From positions 1-64,000 of the IMG/VR virus record IMGVR_UViG_3300030616_000020: DNA of 64,000 nucleotides; one strand, written 5' to 3'. The DNA is from a virus. The position numbers and the translations under genes are program-made. Shown piece after piece: positions 52,051-60,505 of this stretch. The notes beneath the pieces were generated by a model. That model saw only the letters and a program-made list of their open reading frames with translations, was not told the origin of the DNA and ran no database searches. Within the stretch, counting starts at the first letter, position 1. Each line of letters opens with the position of its first letter.

Positions 52051-52770
52051 TCAGTCGATATACGTTGCCTGACTCCTGCTGGTCCGAAGCTTCCGATGGA
52101 TTTCCTTTGCCTCTTTCTCAAGTTCTTCGGCAGTGTATTCCAGAATTGACGGAACACCTTGACCTGAGCTGATTGCATTCAGGACGATTTCATCAACAGC
52201 CTTGTTGATTCTCTCCCTTGCACCTTCGATAATTTCGATAGGATCAACAGGTTTCGGATCAGCCTTCTTCTTTCCGAAGAGACCTTTCTTCTTCTTTTTC
52301 TCAGGAACAGCAGCTTTCTTTGCAGGAGCAGCTTTCTTGGCTGCTGGTTTGGGAGCAGCTTTTGTAGCAGGCTTGCTTTTCTGCCTACGATAGTAGTCCT
52401 TCAACCTTCTCCGAAGGTCTTCAGTACCACCCTGCATATTCAGGCTGCAACCTTTGTTCCTGTTCAGCCAGCTCATGTGACTCCTCAGTTCATTGTAGTT
52501 GGCTGCATTGATGTCGTCCAGCTTCTCGACACCACCATCGGTTTTACGTCCACTCTTGACCTTTTCAGGGACAAGAAACAGAACAAAGTCTCCTTGCGGA
52601 AGGACTGCATCGTCCATCTGAAGGGTTGCTTTAGTGGATCGTTCCACCACCCTCATTCCGGACCATTTGACTTGGCGCATCTCTTTTTTGAGTTCACCAA
52701 AGGTTCTTGCATCGGACTGATGCTTGATCAAATCCTTCTGCGAGGTTAGTTTTATTACGACTTCTCTCAT
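52051..52770 (-). CDS. Ubiquitin-like protein with C-terminal SAP-like extension
   Basis: A 239-aa protein. Residues 1-70 read as a beta-grasp fold (strand MREVVIKLT, helix FGELKKEM, strands MRVVER, ATLQM and DFVLFLVPE), followed by GRKTDGG with Gly79-Gly80, the spacing of ubiquitin's own C-terminus. Residues 82-125 resemble a SAP motif (NYNELRSHMSWL ... EDLRRRLKDYY). Then comes an Ala/Lys/Pro-rich histone-H1-like linker (130-175) and a helical tail. The Gly-Gly is internal, so a protease would have to expose it. It overlaps RusA by 4 bases. The beta-grasp reading is inference from pattern. Confidence 0.6.
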   Translation of the reverse strand: MREVVIKLTSQKDLIKHQSDARTFGELKKEMRQVKWSGMRVVERSTKATLQMDDAVLPQGDFVLFLVPEKVKSGRKTDGGVEKLDDINAANYNELRSHMSWLNRNKGCSLNMQGGTEDLRRRLKDYYRRQKSKPATKAAPKPAAKKAAPAKKAAVPEKKKKKGLFGKKKADPKPVDPIEIIEGARERINKAVDEIVLNAISSGQGVPSILEYTAEELEKEAKEIHRKLRTSRSQATYID

Positions 52771-53267
52771 GATTGAATGTTTTTGTTTTGAACATCTATT
52801 AACTTCAAGTTGAAAACGAGTTTACGATCCTCCTTGTTATCAATGAAGTGATAACGAGTTCGTCCGCTTTCCTGTACATAATCCGGATTGTCGTCCGGAA
52901 TGATATTAGACTCTTGTAAAGCATCCTCAAACCATTTCGTCCATAGCCATAGATTACTCACGTCAGGCATTTTGCCTCTACGTACTTCGTAAATATCTAA
53001 TGAAACGGATAACTTGTGGGAGGAGCCAACAAAAATGTGATTGTTCAGCTCTTTGATTTGCTTGTCAGTAATCTGCTGTTTGATGTACTTAGATAAATAT
53101 CTGTGATAGTACTCAGTAATTTTTGATCTTAACCTGTAATGCATTGTAGCATTGTACAATCCTTGACCATTGATGGTCCAGTATCTCATCCTTCCGGATT
53201 TCCTTGACTTCTTCGCTATGACATACCTGTACTCAAAGTTAGGAACAGTAATTTGTATGTCCTTCAT
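52767..53267 (-). CDS. RusA-like Holliday junction resolvase
   Basis: A 166-aa protein matching the RusA pattern: basic N-terminus, a beta-rich core, PDVSNLWLWTKWFEDAL with D102, N105, K111 and D115, then NIIPDDNPDYV with D125-D126. These acidic residues coordinate Mg in RusA, which cuts four-way DNA junctions as a dimer. Size is slightly above E. coli RusA (120). It overlaps the primase end by 29 bases and the Ub-like start by 4. Confidence 0.65.
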   Translation of the reverse strand: MKDIQITVPNFEYRYVIAKKSRKSGRMRYWTINGQGLYNATMHYRLRSKITEYYHRYLSKYIKQQITDKQIKELNNHIFVGSSHKLSVSLDIYEVRRGKMPDVSNLWLWTKWFEDALQESNIIPDDNPDYVQESGRTRYHFIDNKEDRKLVFNLKLIDVQNKNIQS

Positions 53268-54285
53268 TCTTAAGGAACTGTGTTACAAGTTTATCAAACT
53301 CTTTTGAGCTGTACTCTTTTACAAAATCAGAAGGGTCTTTCGGTTCACCAACAGGATTGTGGGTAAATGGTAAATTGAACTTCTCTGCAAAACCTTTTGC
53401 GCCATCTATTCCACCTTCATCGTTATCAAACCAGACATAAATGTTACTGAATCTTTTTTTCAGCTTTTCCATTACCTGTTCCGGAATAAACGAATGCTCA
53501 TTGTTTGGAGCTATAGCCCAATAACCAAGCATGTTAAAGGTCAAAATGTCCTTATAAGACTTGGTTATGAACAGAATATCCTGTTTGTTCTTAGGAAGTA
53601 GAGTCCATCCTTGTACGATGGTGTTATTGACATTGGTTATAAAGCGATATCTTCCTTTTGTCTGAGGAAAGTAAAGCTTTCTCCTAAATACTCCTTTGTG
53701 CCAGTAGTATTCAAACGAATAAGCAAGTTGATAAGGATTGACACGGTAAAAAGCATTGTCCTTAAACCTGCTATCAATTCTGTAGCTTGCTATCGAATAA
53801 ATCTTATGGTATTTAAGTAGTAGAGGAGGGATTTCATATTGCGCCCAATACTCTCTGTCAAGCTTAGTCCATCTTCGAGGTTCAATCTCTATAATGGTAG
53901 GTTGACGTTCAAACTGCTTCACATCGAAGTGTACCTTCTCAGGTGTCTCCATTGAAGCATTGACTCCGATGGAAGCAGAAGAACCTAAACCAAGACCGAA
54001 GTCCTGATTTATGATGCTAAGTGCGCCCTGAAAATCTGTATTAAACTTTCTCGCAATATAATCAAATACTCTATATCCTTGTGGTTCACCGAAATCCTTG
54101 TAAAGTAAGTCTCCTTCCCACATTATAATATGGCACGACGGTCTGGTATCTTTACGAAATTCACTCTTAAACATTCTGTCAATTGCTGAAAAGTTCTTAC
54201 AGTATGCCTGAAATAACTGATAGCTGTCAACGTGTTTAAGAATGTTTTCTTTCGTAAGTCTTTTTTCAGACGGTGTAAATGCCAT
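53239..54285 (-). CDS. DnaG-like primase with TOPRIM domain
   Basis: A 348-aa protein. The N-terminal 100 residues resemble the primase zinc-binding region but keep few Cys/His (FRKDTRPSCHI). TOPRIM motifs: ITKSYKDIL (240-248), where the usual Glu is replaced as in many phage primases, and WFDNDEGG with D287 and D289, then KDPSD (about 322-326). No C-terminal helicase-binding domain is evident. It makes primers for the family B polymerase, with DnaB encoded nearby. Confidence 0.8.
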   Translation of the reverse strand: MAFTPSEKRLTKENILKHVDSYQLFQAYCKNFSAIDRMFKSEFRKDTRPSCHIIMWEGDLLYKDFGEPQGYRVFDYIARKFNTDFQGALSIINQDFGLGLGSSASIGVNASMETPEKVHFDVKQFERQPTIIEIEPRRWTKLDREYWAQYEIPPLLLKYHKIYSIASYRIDSRFKDNAFYRVNPYQLAYSFEYYWHKGVFRRKLYFPQTKGRYRFITNVNNTIVQGWTLLPKNKQDILFITKSYKDILTFNMLGYWAIAPNNEHSFIPEQVMEKLKKRFSNIYVWFDNDEGGIDGAKGFAEKFNLPFTHNPVGEPKDPSDFVKEYSSKEFDKLVTQFLKNEGHTNYCS

Positions 54286-54293
54286 ATTAAATA

Positions 54294-55085
54294 CTAAAAC
54301 GGGTCGTCGCCTTTCTTTCCTTCTTCTTCAGCACCACCTGTATCAGGTCGTGTGGAAGGCTCACTCCACTCTGCGAAAGCGAAGGAGTTTTGATAATCCT
54401 CTTTAATGGCATAACCATTAGAGGTTTGGTTCCTTACATGAGATTCCCAATAGTTTGTCCGCTTATTTGAAGCACGATCAAAATACTTATTGTAGACGCT
54501 CTGATACTTACCGTCACGAACAGTAAGAAGAACCCGAACTTCGTTATCTGCATTACCTGCAAGAAGACCATGAAGTTCAGAATAGTCTTCATCAAAGATA
54601 GCAAGAAAATTGTCCATCTTTGCCTCATCATCCGGTCCAATGTTCAGCCAATTTACAAGGAACAAATGTAAGTCAGCTTCACCTACATGACTTCTACGAG
54701 CAGTCTCGTGTTTGAACCATGTAAGACCTGTTGGTGGATTCTCAGGGTCTCCCTGAGCAGACCAAGCGGTACGACCAAAATCATTGATCCACTCGGACTT
54801 ATCTCCTTCCCTATTCACCCTATACTGATTTTCGAGGAAGAAAGCGACCTTGGTCATGATCTTCTCACCTTCAGGGCTTTCACCGTGAAGATGGAAGTCA
54901 AGTCTCAGTTTCTTCACTTCCTCTTCGACAGTCAGGTAGACAGGATCGTTTTGAGGTTTATAGCCCATCTCCTCCAACTGTGCTTTTGTTGGATTGATAG
55001 CTACAACCTTCATGTTATGAAGTCCTGTATAGAGTTTGATCTCTCTGAATACCTTTTCGTCTGATTTGTTTGGATTAAACGCCAT
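54294..55085 (-). CDS. Single-stranded DNA-binding protein candidate
   Basis: A 263-aa protein with a beta-rich core and an acidic tail ending GDDPF, which resembles the DDxPF tip that bacterial SSBs use to recruit partners. Residues about 50-200 contain alternating hydrophobic strands and conserved-looking Trp (EWINDFGRTAW). Located between primase and a RecA-like ATPase. The fold is not provable by eye; the tail and context carry the call. Confidence 0.62.
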   Translation of the reverse strand: MAFNPNKSDEKVFREIKLYTGLHNMKVVAINPTKAQLEEMGYKPQNDPVYLTVEEEVKKLRLDFHLHGESPEGEKIMTKVAFFLENQYRVNREGDKSEWINDFGRTAWSAQGDPENPPTGLTWFKHETARRSHVGEADLHLFLVNWLNIGPDDEAKMDNFLAIFDEDYSELHGLLAGNADNEVRVLLTVRDGKYQSVYNKYFDRASNKRTNYWESHVRNQTSNGYAIKEDYQNSFAFAEWSEPSTRPDTGGAEEEGKKGDDPF

Positions 55086-55121
55086 AATTTTTAGTGAATT
55101 TTATACGGTTGAAAAATAGGA

Positions 55122-55802
55122 TTACCCCTCATAGTACCCGTTGATCGTCTCAACTACTTTCGCAAGATCATTTGGGACATGGAGGGTAGCGAACATCCCT
55201 TTTGGAGATTTCGCAGTGGTTGTTCCATCATTTTGGGTGATAAAGGTATATTCTAATCCGTTCTTTTCCTTATTTTTTTGAACATCTGTAAAAAGCACAA
55301 CTGTAAATAATCCTTCGAGAGTAACTTTGTCATCAAGCAATTTTCCGATTGTCTTTATCTTTCTCTTTGGCTGGAAGTTCTCGGTAATGATCTCATCATG
55401 GCTCAGAAACACAACTTTCAAGTCTGCTCTTAGACTCTTAGCTGCATTGATCACGTCCCAAACATGCTTTGCAATATCTGTAAACTTCTGCCAACCAGAT
55501 TCATTCGCCCTGTTCATAAACTCAGTGGACATAATGTACTGGAAATCATCTATTACGATTTGCTTAATTTCAGGACGGTTCTCATTGATATACTTGAGAA
55601 CCTTCACAATCTGAGCTGAATCATGACTGATTAGAAAATTACCGCCTTCTTGGATTCCTGTCTTGTAATTCTGCTTCCACCCTCGAAAAGGAAGCGGTTT
55701 ATCAATGATACCAATGATAACCGTTTCCTTAGGATCGAGAGTTTCTACGGAAGTCGATTTACCAGTTCCGGTTTGTCCTACTACTGCAATAATTTCGCTC
55801 AT
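55122..55802 (-). CDS. RecA-like ATPase (Sak4/AAA_24 type)
   Basis: A 226-aa protein consisting of one P-loop domain: Walker A GQTGTGKS at 9-16, Walker B KQIVIDDFQYI (about 80-90), a polar VVFLSHDE strand as sensor, and a Lys-rich C-terminal part. Single-domain RecA-like ATPases of this size in phages (Sak4-like) act as recombinases or annealing helpers. It neighbours the SSB-like gene. Confidence 0.72.
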   Translation of the reverse strand: MSEIIAVVGQTGTGKSTSVETLDPKETVIIGIIDKPLPFRGWKQNYKTGIQEGGNFLISHDSAQIVKVLKYINENRPEIKQIVIDDFQYIMSTEFMNRANESGWQKFTDIAKHVWDVINAAKSLRADLKVVFLSHDEIITENFQPKRKIKTIGKLLDDKVTLEGLFTVVLFTDVQKNKEKNGLEYTFITQNDGTTTAKSPKGMFATLHVPNDLAKVVETINGYYEG

Positions 55803-55805
55803 GTT

Positions 55806-56375
55806 TTAAAAGTTAAAACCAGAAAATCTGATAAGATAGTCTTCCAGACCCGTGCCGTAAGCATCAGTCGGGTTGTATCCATACTCAAAATATTTCATCA
55901 CTCCTCCTGCACCAGCTAAATGTGCTGCTGCAAGCAGACCGCTTTTAGTGATTTCAACACCACGGATGGTTATTCCGTTGTACTGATGAATTATTTCTCG
56001 TAAGTGTTGCTCGTTTTTGGTCAGAAGACGAATCATAGCGGTGTCTTGTTCCACCTCTGACCAAACCAAAGGGTTACGCATGAAATCTGTAAAGGATATA
56101 TTTCCAAATCCACAAGATTTACGTGCGAGATAGCCAAACTGATACTTTCCTATATAACCAAAACGGTTATATGCTTTAGGATTACCTCTTGATTCTGAGT
56201 AAGCTACAGCCTCAAGGAATTTTTCAAGTTCCTCTTGTCTCCTTTTCTCATCCAATCGAATTTGCATAAGTATTCTATACTCATCAATTTTTTCATTGGA
56301 TAAGTCAGGAGCATAAGAAATTTGAGAGAAAGTAAACAGCACAATGATCAGTAAGAATAGCTTTCTTCTTTTCAT
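55806..56375 (-). CDS. Exported lytic transglycosylase-like lysis enzyme
   Basis: A 189-aa protein with a signal peptide (residues 1-22, MKRRKLFLLIIVLFTFSQIS). Residues 50-135 have the SLT/goose-lysozyme pattern: AYSESRGNPKAYN with the catalytic Glu61, GKYQFGY, and later QYNGI and SGLLAAAHLAGAGGV. It should cut peptidoglycan glycan strands after export. It is embedded in the replication operon rather than in the membrane-gene cluster with the holin candidate, which is common in crAss-like phages. Confidence 0.72.
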   Translation of the reverse strand: MKRRKLFLLIIVLFTFSQISYAPDLSNEKIDEYRILMQIRLDEKRRQEELEKFLEAVAYSESRGNPKAYNRFGYIGKYQFGYLARKSCGFGNISFTDFMRNPLVWSEVEQDTAMIRLLTKNEQHLREIIHQYNGITIRGVEITKSGLLAAAHLAGAGGVMKYFEYGYNPTDAYGTGLEDYLIRFSGFNF

Positions 56376-56396
56376 AATGGTTGTTTTCGTTCGACA

Positions 56397-57350
56397 TCAA
56401 TCATAGTCCAAGACCTGATTGTATTTCAAGTTGTTCCTCATTTTTGCAATAAACGGTTCGGTCTCACGAGTCTTAATGAAGTGGAAATATATTATTCCTT
56501 CGACAGGTAAATCCTGAGGACCGTATGCCCTGAGGTTCAACAATTCGGGACGATGTGCTATCATAAAAATATCTGAATACTGATATAGCGCATCAGCCCC
56601 AAAAACATCCGATTTCTGTGGGTAGTGAAGGTTCTTGTTCTGTATTCTTTCTACAGCCTCAATCGCCCTATTCAACTGACTCACAATAATAAAGGATGCT
56701 TTTATTTTCTTCTTGAGTTCATTAAACATAGCAGCTAGTTCATATAGCACCTGATTTTGATTTTGCTCTCCGAACTTCTTGACTAATATTGAATGATCAA
56801 GAGTAACTAGAACTCCACGATCTATGTTACATTCCATTCCCATAGCGAAGTACTCAATTGTATTTTTGATCTCTTCTACTGTACCGGGAATATCTACATA
56901 CCATAGTGGTAAGTCCTTAATACTTTCTGCATAATTAACGGCTTCTTGATAAGTGTCTTGTTTAATATTTAAGTTAGGTTGCTCAGTATCTGCATTATAA
57001 ATCTGCGTAGTCGTCATCTGCAATTTCTTGGAAATCTTTCTACCAACAAGCCTTCTTGCTATCATCTCAAAATTGAATGACAGCACTGCAAATTTCTCAT
57101 TTGGGTTAAGAGCGAAAAGTCCACTTTCCAACTCATTGAGAATTGCAGTTTTACCACTACCTGACATTCCTGCGATAGTGATAATTGATCCCCATTCGAT
57201 ACCGTTCATTCCTGCTTTGTCAAACTTTCTCCACGGTGTCTTTAGGGATTTAATCTGATTATCCATTCTACCCCTGATGTAGCGCAATTCTTTCCTTGCT
57301 GCTTCCTCAAGGGATAACATGGGTAATATTCTAGACGATTGCTCTGCCAT
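56397..57350 (-). CDS. dnaB: DnaB-like replicative helicase
   Basis: About 317 aa from the ATG at 57350 (MAEQSSRILP), which has an AGAGGAAGG site; a longer frame to 57410 is unlikely. Walker A AGMSGSGKT (60-68), Walker B-type VLVTLDHSI, sensor FIIVSQLNRAIE, and FGADALYQYSDIF before the arginine-rich C-terminus are those of the DnaB RecA-fold domain. It lacks the DnaB N-terminal domain, so it is a core-only helicase. The start overlaps the upstream gene by 20 bases. Confidence 0.85.
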   Translation of the reverse strand: MAEQSSRILPMLSLEEAARKELRYIRGRMDNQIKSLKTPWRKFDKAGMNGIEWGSIITIAGMSGSGKTAILNELESGLFALNPNEKFAVLSFNFEMIARRLVGRKISKKLQMTTTQIYNADTEQPNLNIKQDTYQEAVNYAESIKDLPLWYVDIPGTVEEIKNTIEYFAMGMECNIDRGVLVTLDHSILVKKFGEQNQNQVLYELAAMFNELKKKIKASFIIVSQLNRAIEAVERIQNKNLHYPQKSDVFGADALYQYSDIFMIAHRPELLNLRAYGPQDLPVEGIIYFHFIKTRETEPFIAKMRNNLKYNQVLDYD

Positions 57351-57945
57351 AATCTTTCCCTTCCTCTTTATTATTAGATGATCGTTCAGTAAGTGCTTCA
57401 CACTCTGCACTTAGAGTCGAGCCTACACCACGTTTTTCAATGAAATAGTGTGCTAATTGCATATAGGCATATCCTTTAAGGGAAAATCTTTCTACGTAGT
57501 CTCTTGTAGCTTGGAATATCTGCTCTAGGGAATAGTCGTGAGTATTTACAAATTTAATCATTTTCTTGATAACTTCATCCTTATTGCCTCTGTATCTGAA
57601 ACCTGCCGTGTTTACACCTTCGGGGAATATCTCCCTCCATGACTGAATCCACTGACCGACTTCCTTCGCTGTAGTTATCTTTTTCTTTGTTCCAACATGC
57701 TTTTTAAATAAATCTTCACCTGCTTTTCGTAAAGTAATATCTTCAGGGTCCTTACCATACCATTTGACCAATCCACTTGTCTCCAATTGTCTTACTCCAC
57801 TTGAAAATTCCATGAAATTATCATCATATGCTATCTTCAGAAATTCAAATTGTTCTTCGTAGACAAGAATCAGGAGTACAAACTCGAAGAAAGTCATCGA
57901 CGGTTGAAACTCCTCATATATTGTCAAGTATCTCTGATCAATCAT
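57331..57945 (-). CDS. Replication-block protein, possible helicase loader or initiator
   Basis: A 204-aa protein. Residues 1-80 resemble a winged helix (EFSSGVRQLETSGLVKWYG); residues 85-190 are helical (VIKKMIKFVN ... YMQLAHYFIEKRG), similar in layout to helicase-loading/DnaD-type phage proteins. It is directly upstream of and overlaps DnaB. A loader or initiator role is inferred from that arrangement. Confidence 0.55.
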   Translation of the reverse strand: MIDQRYLTIYEEFQPSMTFFEFVLLILVYEEQFEFLKIAYDDNFMEFSSGVRQLETSGLVKWYGKDPEDITLRKAGEDLFKKHVGTKKKITTAKEVGQWIQSWREIFPEGVNTAGFRYRGNKDEVIKKMIKFVNTHDYSLEQIFQATRDYVERFSLKGYAYMQLAHYFIEKRGVGSTLSAECEALTERSSNNKEEGKDYGRAIV

Positions 57946-57947
57946 GG

Positions 57948-58130
57948 TTATGAGATATTTAGGTGTTTGTACTGAAGTCGCACATCCTCCTCTTCAAGTG
58001 ACGACAGAGTACTGAAGATGATGTCATCCTCAGTAAACTCTGTGTCAAATGTTTCATTAAGAATTTGGCATAACGTCCTGATATCCGGGATTTCTTCCGG
58101 AGTATAATCAACCTCAATGAGGCTAATCAT
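57948..58130 (-). CDS. Small acidic protein, unknown function
   Basis: About 60 aa from the ATG at 58130 (MISLIEVDYTPEEIPD), which overlaps the helicase stop by 8 bases in an ATGATTAG junction; the frame also continues to 58193 inside the helicase gene. Acidic, helical. No motif recognised. Confidence 0.5.
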   Translation of the reverse strand: MISLIEVDYTPEEIPDIRTLCQILNETFDTEFTEDDIIFSTLSSLEEEDVRLQYKHLNIS

Positions 58131-59460
58131 CAGGTCCAACGTGAGGGATAGCGACTTTTGTTTTAATTTCAGACTTTCTATAATCGAAGTCATTTCTCAA
58201 AATAAAATCGCTGTTTAAATACACTGCTTCACTCAAGTCAAACTTCTTAGTCATATTCTTGAACCACTTGTCGCTTTGAGTTCCGGGAACCCTGATGATC
58301 CACATGTCAGCGTGTTCATCAACAGCAAGCCTGTCAAGCCTACCCTTTTTCTGTTTAGACTTGGTTGCAGAGCCAATATATGACTCCATTATCGCATGAG
58401 TTGCACCTACAAGATTTAACCCAAGCGTAAGAGAATTACAGCTACCAAGCTCCTTGATCCTTCCGTCGTTGAATTTCTCGATTAACTGAGCATTCAATTT
58501 ATCGGAGTTCTTGGAGTGAACTGTATATTTACTGATCTTATCAGCTTGAGCTGTAAACTCAGAGAACACAAGTACTTTAGCGTTGGGCATCTCTGCTCTG
58601 ATTCCACCACTGATACGTTTTGCTATTCTTCCTGTCGAAGGTAAGTTCAACAGAAAGTTCTTTCTTGCTTTAATAGCATTCATATATACAGCAGCAGCAC
58701 CTTTCTGCTGAGTTGTACCTCTGCCTTGCCAAAACCACAATCTTGCATCACGGAACCAGTCAGTAGAGCCTTGAGCCATCATGAGTTCCTGACCTTTCTT
58801 CATTCTTTCGGTCAGATAATCGTAATACTCTTTCTCTCCTCTTTCATAGTCTTTACCTCTGTATGTGACAATGATTCTGTCTTCATCTGAGAGGTTGTGA
58901 TTTACGATAAAGAATCTGGTCTTGTTTATCAGACCATCTTCTGCGGAATTGTAGTACTCATATACGATAGGACAAAATCTATCGTAATAGATTTGCTTGT
59001 CATTATCGTCAGTAATATCATGGGTTGCAGTCAATCCGAGAATATACTTGAACTCGTTGTTTTCAAGCAACTTACTATATTCCGGGGTCATGATGGTATG
59101 AATCTCGTCAAGAATAACGAAATCATACTTACGATCAGTCCATTTATAGCAGGTTTGAATATTCTCCATTTCAATATTGAGAGTCCTTGAAGGTCTCTCA
59201 CCATCGTAATCAATTGTCCACAATCCATCTCTCCACGGTTCAAATCCCCATTTAACCAGTTCATCATACCAGTTTTTCTTGAGGTTTGTTCGTGGTGAGG
59301 TTATCAGGACATTTGTTATATCATCCTGATCATGGATGAACAGCGTGGCTGCTCTACTTTTACCTGTGCCGGTTTCAAGACATAATGTACCTATACTACC
59401 AGCATCGACGAATGCTTTCAAAGCCTTGCTCTGTAGCTCGTCTTTAAGTTTATCTATCAT
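58123..59460 (-). CDS. SF2 (DEAD/SNF2-type) helicase
   Basis: A 445-aa protein with complete SF2 motifs: Walker A LETGTGKSRA (28-37), motif Ia LITSPRTNLKKNW, Walker B DEIH (118-121), motif III GLTAT (142-146), and in the second RecA domain VLVFSEFTAQ (motif IV), NSLTLGLNL (motif V) and QKKGRLDRLA (motif VI). It is a standard replication-block gene of crAss-like phages; likely roles are strand unwinding or fork remodelling. It overlaps its upstream neighbour by 4 bases. Confidence 0.85.
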   Translation of the reverse strand: MIDKLKDELQSKALKAFVDAGSIGTLCLETGTGKSRAATLFIHDQDDITNVLITSPRTNLKKNWYDELVKWGFEPWRDGLWTIDYDGERPSRTLNIEMENIQTCYKWTDRKYDFVILDEIHTIMTPEYSKLLENNEFKYILGLTATHDITDDNDKQIYYDRFCPIVYEYYNSAEDGLINKTRFFIVNHNLSDEDRIIVTYRGKDYERGEKEYYDYLTERMKKGQELMMAQGSTDWFRDARLWFWQGRGTTQQKGAAAVYMNAIKARKNFLLNLPSTGRIAKRISGGIRAEMPNAKVLVFSEFTAQADKISKYTVHSKNSDKLNAQLIEKFNDGRIKELGSCNSLTLGLNLVGATHAIMESYIGSATKSKQKKGRLDRLAVDEHADMWIIRVPGTQSDKWFKNMTKKFDLSEAVYLNSDFILRNDFDYRKSEIKTKVAIPHVGPDD

Positions 59461-59711
59461 AAATTTTCCTGTGAAATATTCTTATAGCCCATTTGTTTAA
59501 GTTCGCTTCTGTTATATAATCTCTCTATCTCTAAACCCTCAGCAATGACCTGTTGTTCGGTCATCTTCCAACCAAGAACCTCTCCTCCGGGATTGATTCC
59601 CAGATCATGCGCTTTTGTTACAGCTTCATGAAAATTAGAAGCTCTTACAATAGTGCATCCGAGGTTAAGGTTCAGATCAGGGTCTCTGAACGATAACCAT
59701 GTATACATCAT
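59457..59711 (-). CDS. Small protein, unknown function
   Basis: An 84-aa protein with an alpha/beta look: strands TWLSFRD and CTIVRAS, helix NFHEAVTKAHDLG, then a PGGEVLGWKM turn and a helical end. It overlaps the helicase start by 4 bases. The middle resembles small phage proteins of unknown function seen beside replication genes. Confidence 0.58.
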   Translation of the reverse strand: MMYTWLSFRDPDLNLNLGCTIVRASNFHEAVTKAHDLGINPGGEVLGWKMTEQQVIAEGLEIERLYNRSELKQMGYKNISQENL

Positions 59712-59716
59712 TTAGA

Positions 59717-59857
59717 TTAGGTTTTTGAGTTATTAAATGCTTCGTCACAAATACAAGAGGAAATCTTCATATGGCAATGAGGACAGATACCCTTTCGTTT
59801 AGCCTCCTTTCTTCTTTGATACTCCTGTTCGTAAATCTTCTCATCTGCTTTCATCAT
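59717..59857 (-). CDS. Small zinc-knuckle protein
   Basis: A 46-aa protein beginning MMKADEKIYEQEYQRR, basic, with CPHCHMK and CIC near the end, enough for one zinc site. It overlaps the upstream 42-aa gene by 4 bases and ends 6 bases before the next gene. The position in an unbroken chain of coupled genes supports it as real. Confidence 0.55.
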   Translation of the reverse strand: MMKADEKIYEQEYQRRKEAKRKGICPHCHMKISSCICDEAFNNSKT

Positions 59858-59982
59858 TTTGTATTTTTAATGGTAGCAAGACGACCTTCGAGCTTTCTTT
59901 GAGCTTCAGGGTTTCCTTCAAAACGGAAATACTGTTGTTCAAGTCGTCTGATCTTTTTCACGGTAGATTTTTCTTTCGCCAT
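59854..59982 (-). CDS. Small basic protein
   Basis: A 42-aa protein beginning MAKEKSTVKKIRRLEQQ, rich in Lys and Arg, probably one long helix (FEGNPEAQRKLEGRLATI). Its TGA overlaps the start of the 46-aa gene. Possibly nucleic-acid binding by charge. No family. Confidence 0.52.
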   Translation of the reverse strand: MAKEKSTVKKIRRLEQQYFRFEGNPEAQRKLEGRLATIKNTK

Positions 59983-59992
59983 AATCAGTTAG

Positions 59993-60382
59993 TTATAATT
60001 CAAAATATTGATCTGCCAGCTTATTATACTCGTACAAAGGTAGTCCCATTTTTCTTGCGATCTTCCTTATCCTTAAGTTGTTGATTGTACGTGCAGTAAA
60101 CATGCACACTCCAACAGACACAAGCACAAAAGCAAAAATGTAGGTTGGTATTGCAATAAAAGTTCTCATGGGTTTTCCGGTAAAGTCACTGACGACAGTC
60201 CCAACGAAACCTATGATAAAAGAAATAGCAAGAATCCATACCACAATCCTGCTGATTGCGACTTTTGGAACTAAATCTTTGTTAGTCCCTTCTTTGGAGA
60301 AATGCTTGTAAATAAATACAACAAATCTTCCGGGGGGATACTTGTTGTAGACTGCTAGGAATTCTTCTCTTGTGATACTCAT
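59993..60382 (-). CDS. Two-pass membrane protein
   Basis: A 129-aa protein from the ATG at 60382 (MSITREEFLA); an extension to the GTG at 60487 would read through another gene. Two membrane segments: about residues 43-64 (ISRIVVWILAISFIIGF) and 76-97 (FIAIPTYIFAFVLVSVGV). Cytoplasmic ends are basic. Function unknown. Confidence 0.58.
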   Translation of the reverse strand: MSITREEFLAVYNKYPPGRFVVFIYKHFSKEGTNKDLVPKVAISRIVVWILAISFIIGFVGTVVSDFTGKPMRTFIAIPTYIFAFVLVSVGVCMFTARTINNLRIRKIARKMGLPLYEYNKLADQYFEL

Positions 60383-60474
60383 GGTAATATATTTAAGTGT
60401 CCATTGTTCTCTAATACTCCTATAATGGCAGCAGCTATGATCAGGATTATGACTATAATTATTGTCCAATCCAT
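60379..60474 (-). CDS. Very small membrane peptide
   Basis: A 31-aa peptide, MDWTIIIVIILIIAAAIIGV plus a short polar tail. It has a GAGGTGGAGAG ribosome-binding site upstream and its TGA overlaps the next gene's ATG (ATGA), so it is translated in series with the two-pass membrane protein. A single-helix partner of that protein is likely. Confidence 0.52.
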   Translation of the reverse strand: MDWTIIIVIILIIAAAIIGVLENNGHLNILP

Positions 60475-60505
60475 ACCATCTCTCCACCTCTGCTCTTTAG
60501 TCCTC

